A stretch of DNA of 41,910 nt from Thermomicrobiaceae bacterium (GTDB lineage Bacteria; Chloroflexota; Chloroflexia; Thermomicrobiales; Thermomicrobiaceae). The stretch's first letter is position 1. Each line of letters begins with the position of its first letter. The position numbers and the translations under genes were made by a program. The stretch spans positions 1 to 41,910 of the forward strand of contig SLMJ01000279.1 of assembly GCA_007133615.1 (NCBI GenBank), in the 5' to 3' direction. The notes under the pieces were generated by a model, which was not told where the DNA came from, ran no database searches, and worked only from the letters and a program-made list of their open reading frames with translations. Shown in pieces: positions 25,298 through 33,097 of the stretch.

Positions 25298-25498
25298 CTG
25301 CCTACCAAATTCTTATTAGGCTATAAGCAGGAAGTGTGCCACCCATCCTGATCAGTGTCGCCCAGTTTCCGAAAATCGCCACTCTCATCAACGGACCGGA
25401 TTCGCATTGCACTCGTTTCTTTCCACAATCGTTTTGATGGCACAATCAACGAATGCTCGGGCAACGCGTGATTCCTGACCCGAAAGTGAGTAGCGCTA

Positions 25499-25837
25499 AT
25501 GAGTAAATACGAGGACATACCGGAAGTTACGCCTGCGGTTGCGGCCGAGCAATGGGGCAACGGCTCGGCGATCATCGTTGATGTCAGGGAGCATGAGGAG
25601 CTGGCTCAGGCTCGAATCGACGGTGTGTTGCACATTCCACTGGGCGAACTTCATCTCAAGATTGAATCGATACCGCAGGACACAGACGTGTACATGCTCT
25701 GTCATGTGGGGCAGCGTTCCGCAATGGCGACCGACTTTCTTCGCCAGGTCGGTCACACACGCGTCTGGAACATTCGGGGTGGGATCATCGGATGGGCGCG
25801 GTCCGGACTTCCGATCAAAATGCCGGGGGAAGATTAA
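25499..25837 (+). CDS. Single-domain rhodanese-like sulfurtransferase
   Basis: The 112-residue product is a stand-alone rhodanese domain that moves sulfane sulfur to acceptors. It has the VDVREHEELAQARIDGVLHIPLG segment in two conserved parts (VDVRE and HIPLG) and the active-site loop CHVGQRSA with Cys68, followed by NIRGGIIGWARSGLP. No signal peptide is seen, so it is cytosolic. The ATG has only a weak site (AAGTGAG). Its TAA overlaps the TAA of the convergent ABC permease within GATTAATC (25832-25839). Confidence 0.92.
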   Translation: MSKYEDIPEVTPAVAAEQWGNGSAIIVDVREHEELAQARIDGVLHIPLGELHLKIESIPQDTDVYMLCHVGQRSAMATDFLRQVGHTRVWNIRGGIIGWARSGLPIKMPGED

Positions 25838-26577
25838 TCCAGATCCATCTGCTGAAGTCTGAGCCAGGTCAGGATGATGAAGACTCCCGAGGCTGTAATC
25901 AGCACAATTACCGACGCGCCGGAACTCGACAACTGGCTCCCGGCAACCGAACCGTCAGCCAGCACGTTGGCGTAGACTGACGTGACATAATGCTGAATGC
26001 TTAGCAGTCTCAACCCGGGGATGAACTGCGCCAGCAGGCTTTCCCAGATAAGCACGTACAGCAGCCCTGCCATCAATACCCTGGTGATCAGCAGGCTGAG
26101 CAGGGTAAATGCTGCGGCATAGGCGCCGATCGCCAGCACAATCGAGATCATCATTGCCAGAAGGAGTTCACCGTCGAAATTCGACGAAACGCCACCAAGT
26201 AGTGCCCAGGCCGCGAATACCAGTACGATGGCGATCAGGATCCCGATCGAAATCGTAGCCGCGTACTTCTCCAGAACGATTCTGATCCTGCTCCATGGCT
26301 TCAGCGCGAGATAGAGCAGGGTGCGGTCGGATATCTCGTTGCCAAGTGCGGATGACGCCAGAATCAGCGCGATCAGGGGGAGCAGTGTCGGAATCGTCAG
26401 ATCCTGAAATCCCTGTCCCAGCATATTTCGCACCTGAAGGTCGGTGCCCACCGCGATAATCTCGATGATTCCGAGCAACAACGGAACCGCCGCCAGCAGC
26501 GCGACTACCCGGATACTGCGACCCTCCAGAAACTGACGGGCTGTCAGCCAGAATACCGGAATCCGGTCGACACTCAT
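25834..26577 (-). CDS. ABC-2 type transporter permease (last gene of a four-gene operon)
   Basis: The 247-residue product is an integral membrane protein with about six hydrophobic segments and the ABC-2 permease feature SSALGNEISDRTLLYLALKP before the second membrane pair. It should form the channel for the ATPase encoded just upstream, whose stop overlaps its ATG (ATGA). The transported molecule is unknown; related permeases occur in drug exporters and NosY-like systems. Confidence 0.85.
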   Translation of the reverse strand: MSVDRIPVFWLTARQFLEGRSIRVVALLAAVPLLLGIIEIIAVGTDLQVRNMLGQGFQDLTIPTLLPLIALILASSALGNEISDRTLLYLALKPWSRIRIVLEKYAATISIGILIAIVLVFAAWALLGGVSSNFDGELLLAMMISIVLAIGAYAAAFTLLSLLITRVLMAGLLYVLIWESLLAQFIPGLRLLSIQHYVTSVYANVLADGSVAGSQLSSSGASVIVLITASGVFIILTWLRLQQMDLD

Positions 26578-27569
26578 CGCACGGCCTCCGTGACATAAGA
26601 GAAAACAGACGCGAGCGAGTCATCGAGGCTGCGCACCTCGTACAGCCGCACGTTTAACGTCTGGGCGAGCTGCGGGAGGTTGGTGTAGAGACGCCGAACG
26701 TCTTTGCTCTCAATGATTAGTCCGCCATCTCGCGTTGGGTCCAGTCGAACCGATATGGCCTGATCCATCTCGATCAGGCTTGCGCCCAGACGCCGTGGAG
26801 CATCGCAAACGATGAGGATCTGGCGGGCATGCTCGTCGATCTGATCGCGAATTGCCCGAAAGCTCCCAGACGCTGCCAGATGGCCGTTGACTATGACGAG
26901 CACCTGCTCCGCAAAGCGCTGCACCTCGTGGAGAAGGTGGGATGAGACGATCACGACGCGACCCTCGTTCCCGAGATCCCGGATCAATTCGATTGCCCGG
27001 ACTCGCTGCCGTGGGTCCAGTCCCGAGAGTGGCTCATCCATGAATACAATCGCCGGATCGTGAACCAGGGCCGCAGCCATCTTGATCCGCTGCCGCATCC
27101 CCTTTGAATACTCACCGATCCGCCGGTCAGCGGCGTCTCGCATTTCCACGAGTTCAAGCGCACGCAGAATCTTCCGGTCAACGTCGGAACAGTGCTGCAT
27201 AACTGCGTTGAGTCGCAGAAACTCGTATCCGGTCAGAAACGGGTAAATCATCTCCTGTTCGGGAACCATGCCGACGTTCTCATAAATATCCGAGCTGAGC
27301 CGCACGACGCGGTCGTTGATCGTTACTGTTCCGGTTGAGGGCCCGGTCAGGCCGGCCAGCATCTTCAGCATCGTCGTCTTTCCGGAGCCGTTCGGACCGA
27401 GCAACGCTGTCACTCCGGGGCCAACTGCGAAGCTGACCTGAGACACGGCGACGACGTCTCCGTACCATTTGGATACGTTGTTGGCTTTGACGGATGGCAT
27501 CGACGCCTTCGGGGTCGTCTCACGGTGCTGCTCTGGAGGCGTGATCGTTTCCGTCTCGGCGGTCGTCAT
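26574..27569 (-). CDS. ABC transporter ATP-binding protein
   Basis: The 331-residue product has Walker A GPNGSGKT (about 58-65), a Q-loop region MVPEQEMIYPFLTG, signature YSKGMRQR (154-161), Walker B AIVFMDEP (173-180) and the switch His in VIVSSHLLHEV. About 90 residues after the ATPase core form a C-terminal domain of the type seen in ABC-2 exporters. ATG 27569 has GGGAGGACTGATCC upstream; ATG at residue 24 is an alternative. It lies 3 bp after the upstream permease gene. Confidence 0.93.
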   Translation of the reverse strand: MTTAETETITPPEQHRETTPKASMPSVKANNVSKWYGDVVAVSQVSFAVGPGVTALLGPNGSGKTTMLKMLAGLTGPSTGTVTINDRVVRLSSDIYENVGMVPEQEMIYPFLTGYEFLRLNAVMQHCSDVDRKILRALELVEMRDAADRRIGEYSKGMRQRIKMAAALVHDPAIVFMDEPLSGLDPRQRVRAIELIRDLGNEGRVVIVSSHLLHEVQRFAEQVLVIVNGHLAASGSFRAIRDQIDEHARQILIVCDAPRRLGASLIEMDQAISVRLDPTRDGGLIIESKDVRRLYTNLPQLAQTLNVRLYEVRSLDDSLASVFSYVTEAVR

Positions 27570-27572
27570 GGA

Positions 27573-28487
27573 TCAGTCCTCCCTCAGGTACCGGCGGTAG
27601 ACCAGTCCGCTCGACACGGCAACGAAACCGGCAATTGATACCAGGAACCATGCCGGGTCAATGTCAGCACGCGTGGCAAGCGCACCCGACGGCGCGTCTC
27701 CGAAGACCAGGTAGATCAACCCTTCCGGTACATCCATTGGAGACGCGAGTCCGAATACGAAACTCCAGTCCAGATCGATCGATTCATACAGGCCGTTTGC
27801 GATCGCCGTCCCAGCCAGGAAGAAGCCGATGATGATTGCAGATGCGATACCTTTCCGCACGGTCATCGAGGCAATTGCCAGCCCCACTCCCGCGTAGAAC
27901 ACCGACAGCAATAGCGACATCGCCAGGATTCGCGGGAATTGATCCCAGTTGCTCGTCAGATAGCTGAAGGGAGCATCCTGCAGAAAGGTGTTGCCCAGGA
28001 ACAGGATCAGGGCGGGTAACAGCGTGATCGAGAGCATCAGGCTGCCCAGCGCAAGCAGTTTCGCGGCGAGATAATCCCACCGCGTCAACCCTCTGGAGTA
28101 ATAGAGGGGAAGCACGTTCTCTCGGCGATCGTCACAGAGCATCTCCGGCGAGGCGGCCGCCGCGAAGACCAGCAGGATCATCGACAGGGTACTAAACAGG
28201 TCAGATGCGCCGAATTCGATAGCGCTTATGCCAAGAATGGCCGGAACCGAGATGAACCCGATCACGGGAATGAATGCCGCACCGTAGAGAATGATCGGCA
28301 GAATCTTGGATGTCCATTTGCGGCGAATCCCGAGGGCGCGACGCCAGGAGTGAAAGATCACGGCCCCATAGCTGCGAGCGCGACCCTCTCGCGTTCCGGC
28401 ATATCGCGTATAGCGACGACGGTAGACCTGGCCGTCAGTGGAGGACTCCGCTCCTTCGTGAGGCGGTTGTTCTACTCGCTCTGTCAA
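27573..28487 (-). CDS. ABC-2 type transporter permease (TTG start)
   Basis: The 304-residue product has a long basic cytosolic N-terminus (about 1-60, RRRYTRYAGTREGRARS) followed by about six membrane segments. EMLCDDRRENVLPLYYSRGL resembles the cytosolic loop of ABC-2 permeases that meets the ATPase. The TTG start overlaps the stop of the upstream ATPase (TTGA). It is the partner of the ATPase at 28484-29455, or both permeases may pair as a heterodimer. The cargo is unknown. Confidence 0.83.
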   Translation of the reverse strand: MTERVEQPPHEGAESSTDGQVYRRRYTRYAGTREGRARSYGAVIFHSWRRALGIRRKWTSKILPIILYGAAFIPVIGFISVPAILGISAIEFGASDLFSTLSMILLVFAAAASPEMLCDDRRENVLPLYYSRGLTRWDYLAAKLLALGSLMLSITLLPALILFLGNTFLQDAPFSYLTSNWDQFPRILAMSLLLSVFYAGVGLAIASMTVRKGIASAIIIGFFLAGTAIANGLYESIDLDWSFVFGLASPMDVPEGLIYLVFGDAPSGALATRADIDPAWFLVSIAGFVAVSSGLVYRRYLRED

Positions 28488-29455
28488 TCCGGGACCTCTG
28501 CCTGATGCGATTCCACTACACCGATGTAGAACTCTTCGAGACTCGTCCGCCGGGCGGCCAGAGATCGAAGCGCGATTCCCGAATCGACAGCGGCATCGCG
28601 AATGGCGTCGAACACCGCATCATCCCCGTAGCTGATGCTGATCAACCCGTTCTGGTTCTGAATCTCGATCCCCCGGGCCGACATTGCTTTTTCGAACGAC
28701 GCAAAGTCACCGTCGATCTCCAGCGTAATTTCCTGCTGCGTGTCCATCAGATCGGACAGATATCCGGAACCGATTAGCTTTCCTCCGTCGATCATCATGA
28801 CGTAGTCACAGACGCGCTCGATATCCTCCAGCACGTGTGAACTCAGGACGATCGCGATTCCGAGTTCGTCATAGATGCGGCGGATCAGGGTGAGCATCTC
28901 GTCATGACCCGACGGGTCCAGCCCGTTGGTCGGTTCATCCAGGAACACGAGGTCCGGATCGTGGACAAGCGCCTGGGCGAGCTTCACCCGCTGTTTCATA
29001 CCGGTCGAGAACTCGCGAATCATCCGGTACCGCTCTTCATCCAGTCCACACAGGTAGAGCATGTCCGCGGCACGCAGCCGGGCATCGGTTGCGGGCAATC
29101 CGCTTACTTCTGCCATGTGGCGGACGAAATCGAAGGCTGTGGTATCGGTGGCGAGGCAGTCGGACTCCGGCATGTAGCCGATCCGGCGACGGACCTCCAT
29201 CGGTTCCTGTTCAACGTCCCGATTGAAGACACGAAGTTCGCCGCTGGTTGGCTGGCTGAGGCCGAGCATAAGTCTCAGGAATGTTGACTTGCCGGCACCG
29301 TTCGGCCCAAGCAGCCCGATAGACGAACGCGGGAGCTCTACTGAAACCTGATCGAGCGCGATCGTGCTGCCATAGTGTTTGGAAAGACTATCTGCCGAGA
29401 TCAGGGCTTGCCGGGTCTCGTGCTGCGTTGTATCGGCGGTATGCGTTGCGGTCAC
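28484..29455 (-). CDS. ABC transporter ATP-binding protein (first gene of the operon)
   Basis: The 323-residue product has Walker A GPNGAGKS (50-57), the Q-loop area YMPESDCLATDTTAFDFV, signature STGMKQR (150-156), Walker B DLVFLDEP (168-175) and switch His in VLSSHVLEDIERV. A C-terminal domain of about 90 residues follows, as in ABC-2/CcmA-like subunits. The start is GTG 29455 with CAGGGGGCTCG upstream. It heads a tight run of ATPase-permease-ATPase-permease on the minus strand. Confidence 0.93.
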   Translation of the reverse strand: MTATHTADTTQHETRQALISADSLSKHYGSTIALDQVSVELPRSSIGLLGPNGAGKSTFLRLMLGLSQPTSGELRVFNRDVEQEPMEVRRRIGYMPESDCLATDTTAFDFVRHMAEVSGLPATDARLRAADMLYLCGLDEERYRMIREFSTGMKQRVKLAQALVHDPDLVFLDEPTNGLDPSGHDEMLTLIRRIYDELGIAIVLSSHVLEDIERVCDYVMMIDGGKLIGSGYLSDLMDTQQEITLEIDGDFASFEKAMSARGIEIQNQNGLISISYGDDAVFDAIRDAAVDSGIALRSLAARRTSLEEFYIGVVESHQAEVPD

Positions 29456-29578
29456 CGAGCCCCCTGCAGTGTGCCGTTCGACGCACTGTTAGCCATCTGC
29501 GAACCTGCGTTGCGAGTGTACATGACAAACCAGTTAGCTGTCTGTTACAGAATTACTGTCCGGAAAAGAGCGCACCGC

Positions 29579-29584
29579 TATACT
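29579..29584 (+). promoter_or_regulatory. Candidate -10 box of the htpX promoter
   Basis: TATACT matches the TATAAT consensus at 5 of 6 positions and lies 36 bases before the htpX GTG. The -35 position (CTGTCC, 17-bp spacer) is poor at 3 of 6. The 165 bp region between htpX and the divergent ABC operon should hold promoters for both. Confidence 0.4.
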
Positions 29585-29620
29585 TGAGCTTGTAAACGAG
29601 TCAATCAGGAAGGCGGAACG

Positions 29621-30532
29621 GTGTCTGGAGGAACGTCAAGAACAGCAAGCTGGGGATGGGATGCCGGGCTCTCGTTCCGGATGTTTGGCGTCATGTTTCT
29701 GCTGGTGGCGCTGTACCTCGGGTTCATGGCGGTCCTTATTGTTAGTGGATTCGAATTCACCTTCATCGCGTTCATCGCGATCATCATTCTCGGCGTTCAG
29801 TATTTCTTCTCGGACAGGTTGGCCCTCTGGAGCGTCGGCGCGAAAGAGGTAAGCCCGGAGGAAGCCCCCGAGCTCCACGCGATGGTGGAACGGCTGGCTC
29901 AGATCGCCGATTTACCCAAACCGAAGGTTGCCGTCGCTGATACCAACGTCCCGAACGCGTTTGCGACCGGGCGCAACCCGAGCAACGCTGCTGTCGCGGT
30001 CACCAGAGGGCTGATGTCTCGCTTGAACCGGGAAGAGCTCGAAGGGGTGATCGCGCACGAACTCGCGCACATCCGGAATCGCGACGTCATGGTCATGACG
30101 CTGGCCAGCTTCTTCGCAATCGTCGCGCAGATGATCATGCGAATGATGTTCTTCACTGGCGCCGGCCGCAATCGCGGCGGTGGTGGTGGCGGTGCAATCA
30201 TGCTGGTCTGGCTGGCATCGCTTCTGGTCTGGGTCATCAGCTACTTCCTGATTCGGGCGCTTTCCCGCTATCGTGAGTTTGCGGCCGACCGCGGAGCGGC
30301 GCTGATCACCGGGTCCCCACAAGCCTTGATGTCTGCATTGATGAAGATTAGCGGCATGATGGACCGGGTTCCGAAGCAGGACCTCCGGGAAGTAAGCGAC
30401 ATGAACGCGTTCTTCATTATCCCGGCGGCGGCCGGTGAGGGCGGGTTTTCGGAACTGTTTTCAACGCACCCGTCCCTTGACCGTCGCCTGGAGAATCTGC
30501 GCCAGTTGCAGCGCGAGATGGAGGGTATGTGA
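29621..30532 (+). CDS. htpX: Zinc metalloprotease HtpX
   Basis: HtpX is an inner-membrane M48 protease that removes damaged membrane proteins. The 303-residue product has two N-terminal membrane segments (about 20-65), the zinc motif HELAH (146-150), a second hydrophobic pair around a Gly-rich loop (160-215) and the third ligand Glu219 in YREFAADRGA. The GTG start follows AATCAGGAAGGCGGAACG. It overlaps pspAB by 4 bp, a pairing that places it in the membrane-stress module. Confidence 0.95.
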   Translation: MSGGTSRTASWGWDAGLSFRMFGVMFLLVALYLGFMAVLIVSGFEFTFIAFIAIIILGVQYFFSDRLALWSVGAKEVSPEEAPELHAMVERLAQIADLPKPKVAVADTNVPNAFATGRNPSNAAVAVTRGLMSRLNREELEGVIAHELAHIRNRDVMVMTLASFFAIVAQMIMRMMFFTGAGRNRGGGGGGAIMLVWLASLLVWVISYFLIRALSRYREFAADRGAALITGSPQALMSALMKISGMMDRVPKQDLREVSDMNAFFIIPAAAGEGGFSELFSTHPSLDRRLENLRQLQREMEGM

Positions 30533-31101
30533 GGCGCTTCTTCGACGCACTCCTTGGCCGAAACAACCCGGAGCCACCGAAATCGGAACGCATCTTCGCC
30601 ATGGCCACGGCCCATGTGACCTTAGAGACATCGCTGAACCTGGAGCCTGACCGAAAGGCTGCCATCACGTTCCGACCGGTCTCATCGGGCTATTTCGAAC
30701 AGGCGTCCGAGGAGCTCCATCAATTGCTGGAGCTCAGCACCCGGCACACCGGCGCCTCGTTCCACACCACAACTGATAACTACGGCTTCGACTGGATCAT
30801 TCTGGATGATTCGGATTTTGAGGACATGGTCGCCACGATTCACGTCGTGTCGACCACGCTCATGGAGCACCAGTTCGGCGACCGGCTCCTGGCAGCGCTG
30901 TTCAGGTTTCGGGATCGAAATGACCGTGCAGTGTACTGGTTCTACAACTTCCGGCGTGGGCAGTTCTATCCGTTTATCCCGACCGGTAAGCAGGACAGAG
31001 ACAGCGCCGAGGAGATGCGACTCGCCAACCTCATGAGTGGCGAGATGCCGGTTGATCAGGATCTGGAGCGCTGGTATCCGATGTGGGAGATTCCGTTCTG
31101 A
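30529..31101 (+). CDS. pspAB: PspA-associated protein PspAB
   Basis: The 190-residue product matches the PspAB family found beside PspA and HtpX in Chloroflexota, Actinomycetota and haloarchaea. It starts MRRFFDALLGRNNP, has DNYGFDWIILDDSDFEDMV in the middle and ends RWYPMWEIPF. It has no signal or membrane segment. The biochemical role is unknown; context suggests membrane-stress response. The GTG start overlaps the htpX stop (GTGA), with GGAGG just upstream. A strong terminator follows. Confidence 0.85.
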   Translation: MRRFFDALLGRNNPEPPKSERIFAMATAHVTLETSLNLEPDRKAAITFRPVSSGYFEQASEELHQLLELSTRHTGASFHTTTDNYGFDWIILDDSDFEDMVATIHVVSTTLMEHQFGDRLLAALFRFRDRNDRAVYWFYNFRRGQFYPFIPTGKQDRDSAEEMRLANLMSGEMPVDQDLERWYPMWEIPF

Positions 31102-31126
31102 CACTTGGAGTGTAATGAGTGAATCA

Positions 31127-31161
31127 AAACGCCCCCGCCCGATTTCGGGTAGGGGGCGTTT
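31127..31161. terminator. Bidirectional intrinsic terminator between pspAB and pspAA
   Basis: AAACGCCCCC (31127-31136) pairs perfectly with GGGGGCGTTT (31152-31161), and CCCGA/TCGGG (31138-31142 with 31145-31149) extends the stem to a small loop. The A-tract on one side and T-tract on the other let it work for both converging genes. Confidence 0.9.
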
Positions 31162-31186
31162 CATGTAAGGCAATTCGCGGGGGGCC

Positions 31187-31471
31187 CTAGAGATCGGTGG
31201 GTACAACTCCGTCGCCGACAAAGAGCTTCCTGGCTTCCTCGAACGAGGTGTCCGGTGGTGGCAGCACAATGGCCGATTCCAGCAACTCTTCGGGATCGAG
31301 GGGTTTCCCGTTCTGGCGGACCAGCTCGATCATCTGATTGAACAGGGTGAAGTACTCATCCTTCTTGTCGTTCGCGACCGCCGAAACGATCTTCTCATCG
31401 AGCTCACTCAGATCATCGAGATGAGCACTGGGGACGCGATACTGACCTTCAGTTGAGATCCGAATGATCAT
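31187..31471 (-). CDS. pspAA: PspA-associated protein PspAA
   Basis: The 94-residue product matches the small PspAA family. It starts MIIRISTEGQYRVPSAHLDD, continues with LSELDEKIVSAV, and has LDPEELLESAIVLPPPDTSF before a short acidic end. It is soluble, and its role as a PspA partner is inferred from constant linkage. The ATG overlaps the pspA stop (ATGA), so the two are made together. Confidence 0.87.
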   Translation of the reverse strand: MIIRISTEGQYRVPSAHLDDLSELDEKIVSAVANDKKDEYFTLFNQMIELVRQNGKPLDPEELLESAIVLPPPDTSFEEARKLFVGDGVVPTDL

Positions 31472-32208
31472 CCCTGATTCCCTTCTCCGAGCTGCTTGTT
31501 CTCTTCGCCCTGTCCAAGTTCCTTGCGCATTGCCTCAAGCTCTGCATCGACGCTGCTCTGCATCGTGATTTGCCCGAGTTCTCGCTCGATCGGATCCTGA
31601 CCGGAAGAACTGAAATCTTCCAGCGTCCCGGACTCGATCAGTTCGTCAATTGCACCGGCACGGGCCTGCATGTCCGTCGTCTTTTCCTCTGCACGGTCGA
31701 TCGCCATTCCGACGTCGGCCATTTCCTCCGAGATTCCGCTGACCGCCTCACCGATGCGCACCTGCGCTTCGGCGGCAGAGTACTGCGCCTTGACCGTTTC
31801 CTTGCGGCTTCGGAACGACTCGAGCTTCGTGCGCAGCCGCTGCTCGGCCTGTTCGAGCTTCGCCTGGTCCTGCTCGAGGGTTGCGATCTGCTGGTCCAGG
31901 CCGTCGACCTGCTGCTGAAGCTGGCCCCGGCGCTCGAGCGCCTGCCGGGCAAGGTCTTCCCGGCCGTGACCCATCGCCTGGCGAGCCTGGTCACTGAGCC
32001 GATCGATGCTCTCCTGCAGTTTGTTCTGCTGGAGTTCGAGCCGCCGCTTGGAGGTCGTCACGTCGACGATCCCGCGCTTGACGTCCTGGAGCATCTGCAG
32101 TTGCTTCTCGTATGAATAGTCAAGCATTTCGCGCGGATCCTCGGCCTGCCCGAGAAGCGAGTTCACTTTGACTTTGATCAGCGTAGTCATTCTCGAAAGT
32201 ACGCCCAT
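31468..32208 (-). CDS. pspA: PspA/IM30 family phage shock protein
   Basis: PspA binds stressed inner membrane and forms ESCRT-III-like assemblies. The 246-residue product starts MGVLSRMTTLIKVKVNSLLG, an amphipathic helix, then QAEDPREMLDYSYEKQLQML, and is largely coiled coil to about residue 180, rich in Gln, Glu, Arg and Ala. The frame is open upstream to 32274, but ATG 32208 matches the conserved N-terminus. The ribosome binding site is weak. A palindromic -10 region lies about 66 bases upstream. Confidence 0.93.
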   Translation of the reverse strand: MGVLSRMTTLIKVKVNSLLGQAEDPREMLDYSYEKQLQMLQDVKRGIVDVTTSKRRLELQQNKLQESIDRLSDQARQAMGHGREDLARQALERRGQLQQQVDGLDQQIATLEQDQAKLEQAEQRLRTKLESFRSRKETVKAQYSAAEAQVRIGEAVSGISEEMADVGMAIDRAEEKTTDMQARAGAIDELIESGTLEDFSSSGQDPIERELGQITMQSSVDAELEAMRKELGQGEENKQLGEGNQG

Positions 32209-32271
32209 GATCAGTCCAATCCACCGTACATCGGTTATCAGCAACGGAAACCCGGCTCTACGTTTGCAGTT

Positions 32272-32285
32272 CACATTATAATGTG
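32272..32285. promoter_or_regulatory. Palindromic divergent -10 region of pspA and the WecG-like gene
   Basis: CACATTATAATGTG is a perfect 14-base palindrome. It supplies a consensus TATAAT on the + strand (32277-32282) and another on the minus strand (plus-strand ATTATA, 32275-32280). Both genes read away from it, with leaders of about 48 and 66 bases. The -35 positions are poor on both sides, so an activator or alternative sigma factor may be involved. Confidence 0.5.
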
Positions 32286-32329
32286 CCGATGCGTGTGAAT
32301 GTAAGCGGTTGCGGATTCGGAGTCACACA

Positions 32330-33097
32330 TTGAGTGATCAGCTGGCGAGCACGGATATCCTCGGCGTCCGGATCAGCGCGCTGAATATGGGACTGGCCGT
32401 CGATACGATCGAGTCGTGGATCGAGAATGACGAGCACCAGTACGTCTGCATCTGCACAGTTCACACGATCATGGAATGCCAGCGAAGTGCCTCGCTGCGT
32501 CAGACGGTCAACGCGGCGGGACTGCGCACTCCAGACGGCATGCCGCTGGTCTGGCTGTCACGTCGAGCCGGGCATCACCACGTCAGCCGGGTGTACGGTC
32601 CGGATCTGATGCTGGAGTTGTGCCAGCGATCGGGAACCACCGGGCATCGCCACTTCTTCTATGGCGGTGGGCCGGGAGTCGCCGAACGACTGGTTGACCG
32701 GCTAACCGAGCAGTCTCCGGATCTCGAGGTCGCCGGTATCCATACGCCCGGAATGCTGGCGAATGGAGAACTGGAGGCCCGGAAAACGATAGATAAGATC
32801 AACGCCAGTAGGCCCGATATCGTGTGGGTCGGACTCGGGGCTCCCAAGCAGGATTGGTGGGTCGCCAACCATCGAGCACTGCTTGATGCACCGGTGCTCA
32901 TTGCGGTCGGGGCGGCTTTTGATTTTCACAGTGGTGCGATCAAGCAGGCACCAGGGTGGATGCAGCGCAATGGGCTGGAATGGCTCTTCAGACTGTCGCA
33001 GGATCCACGACGTCTCTGGCGACGCTACATTCTCGATAACTCACGGTTTGTGATCCGGCTCGGCCTCTCAACCCTCCGGAAGCGACTTCCGTTCTGA
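32330..33097 (+). CDS. WecG/TagA/CpsF family glycosyltransferase (TTG start)
   Basis: This family (GT26) transfers N-acetylmannosamine-type sugars to lipid-linked intermediates in surface polymer synthesis. The 255-residue product has the family blocks YVCICTVHTIMECQ, RTPDGMPLVWLSRRAG, HFFYGGGPGVAERLV, PDIVWVGLGAPKQDWW and GLEWLFRLSQDPRRLWRRY. TTG 32330 has CGGAG at 8-nt spacing, better than the earlier TTG at 32309. The last 30 bp overlap the end of the convergent GT2 gene. Confidence 0.88.
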   Translation: MSDQLASTDILGVRISALNMGLAVDTIESWIENDEHQYVCICTVHTIMECQRSASLRQTVNAAGLRTPDGMPLVWLSRRAGHHHVSRVYGPDLMLELCQRSGTTGHRHFFYGGGPGVAERLVDRLTEQSPDLEVAGIHTPGMLANGELEARKTIDKINASRPDIVWVGLGAPKQDWWVANHRALLDAPVLIAVGAAFDFHSGAIKQAPGWMQRNGLEWLFRLSQDPRRLWRRYILDNSRFVIRLGLSTLRKRLPF

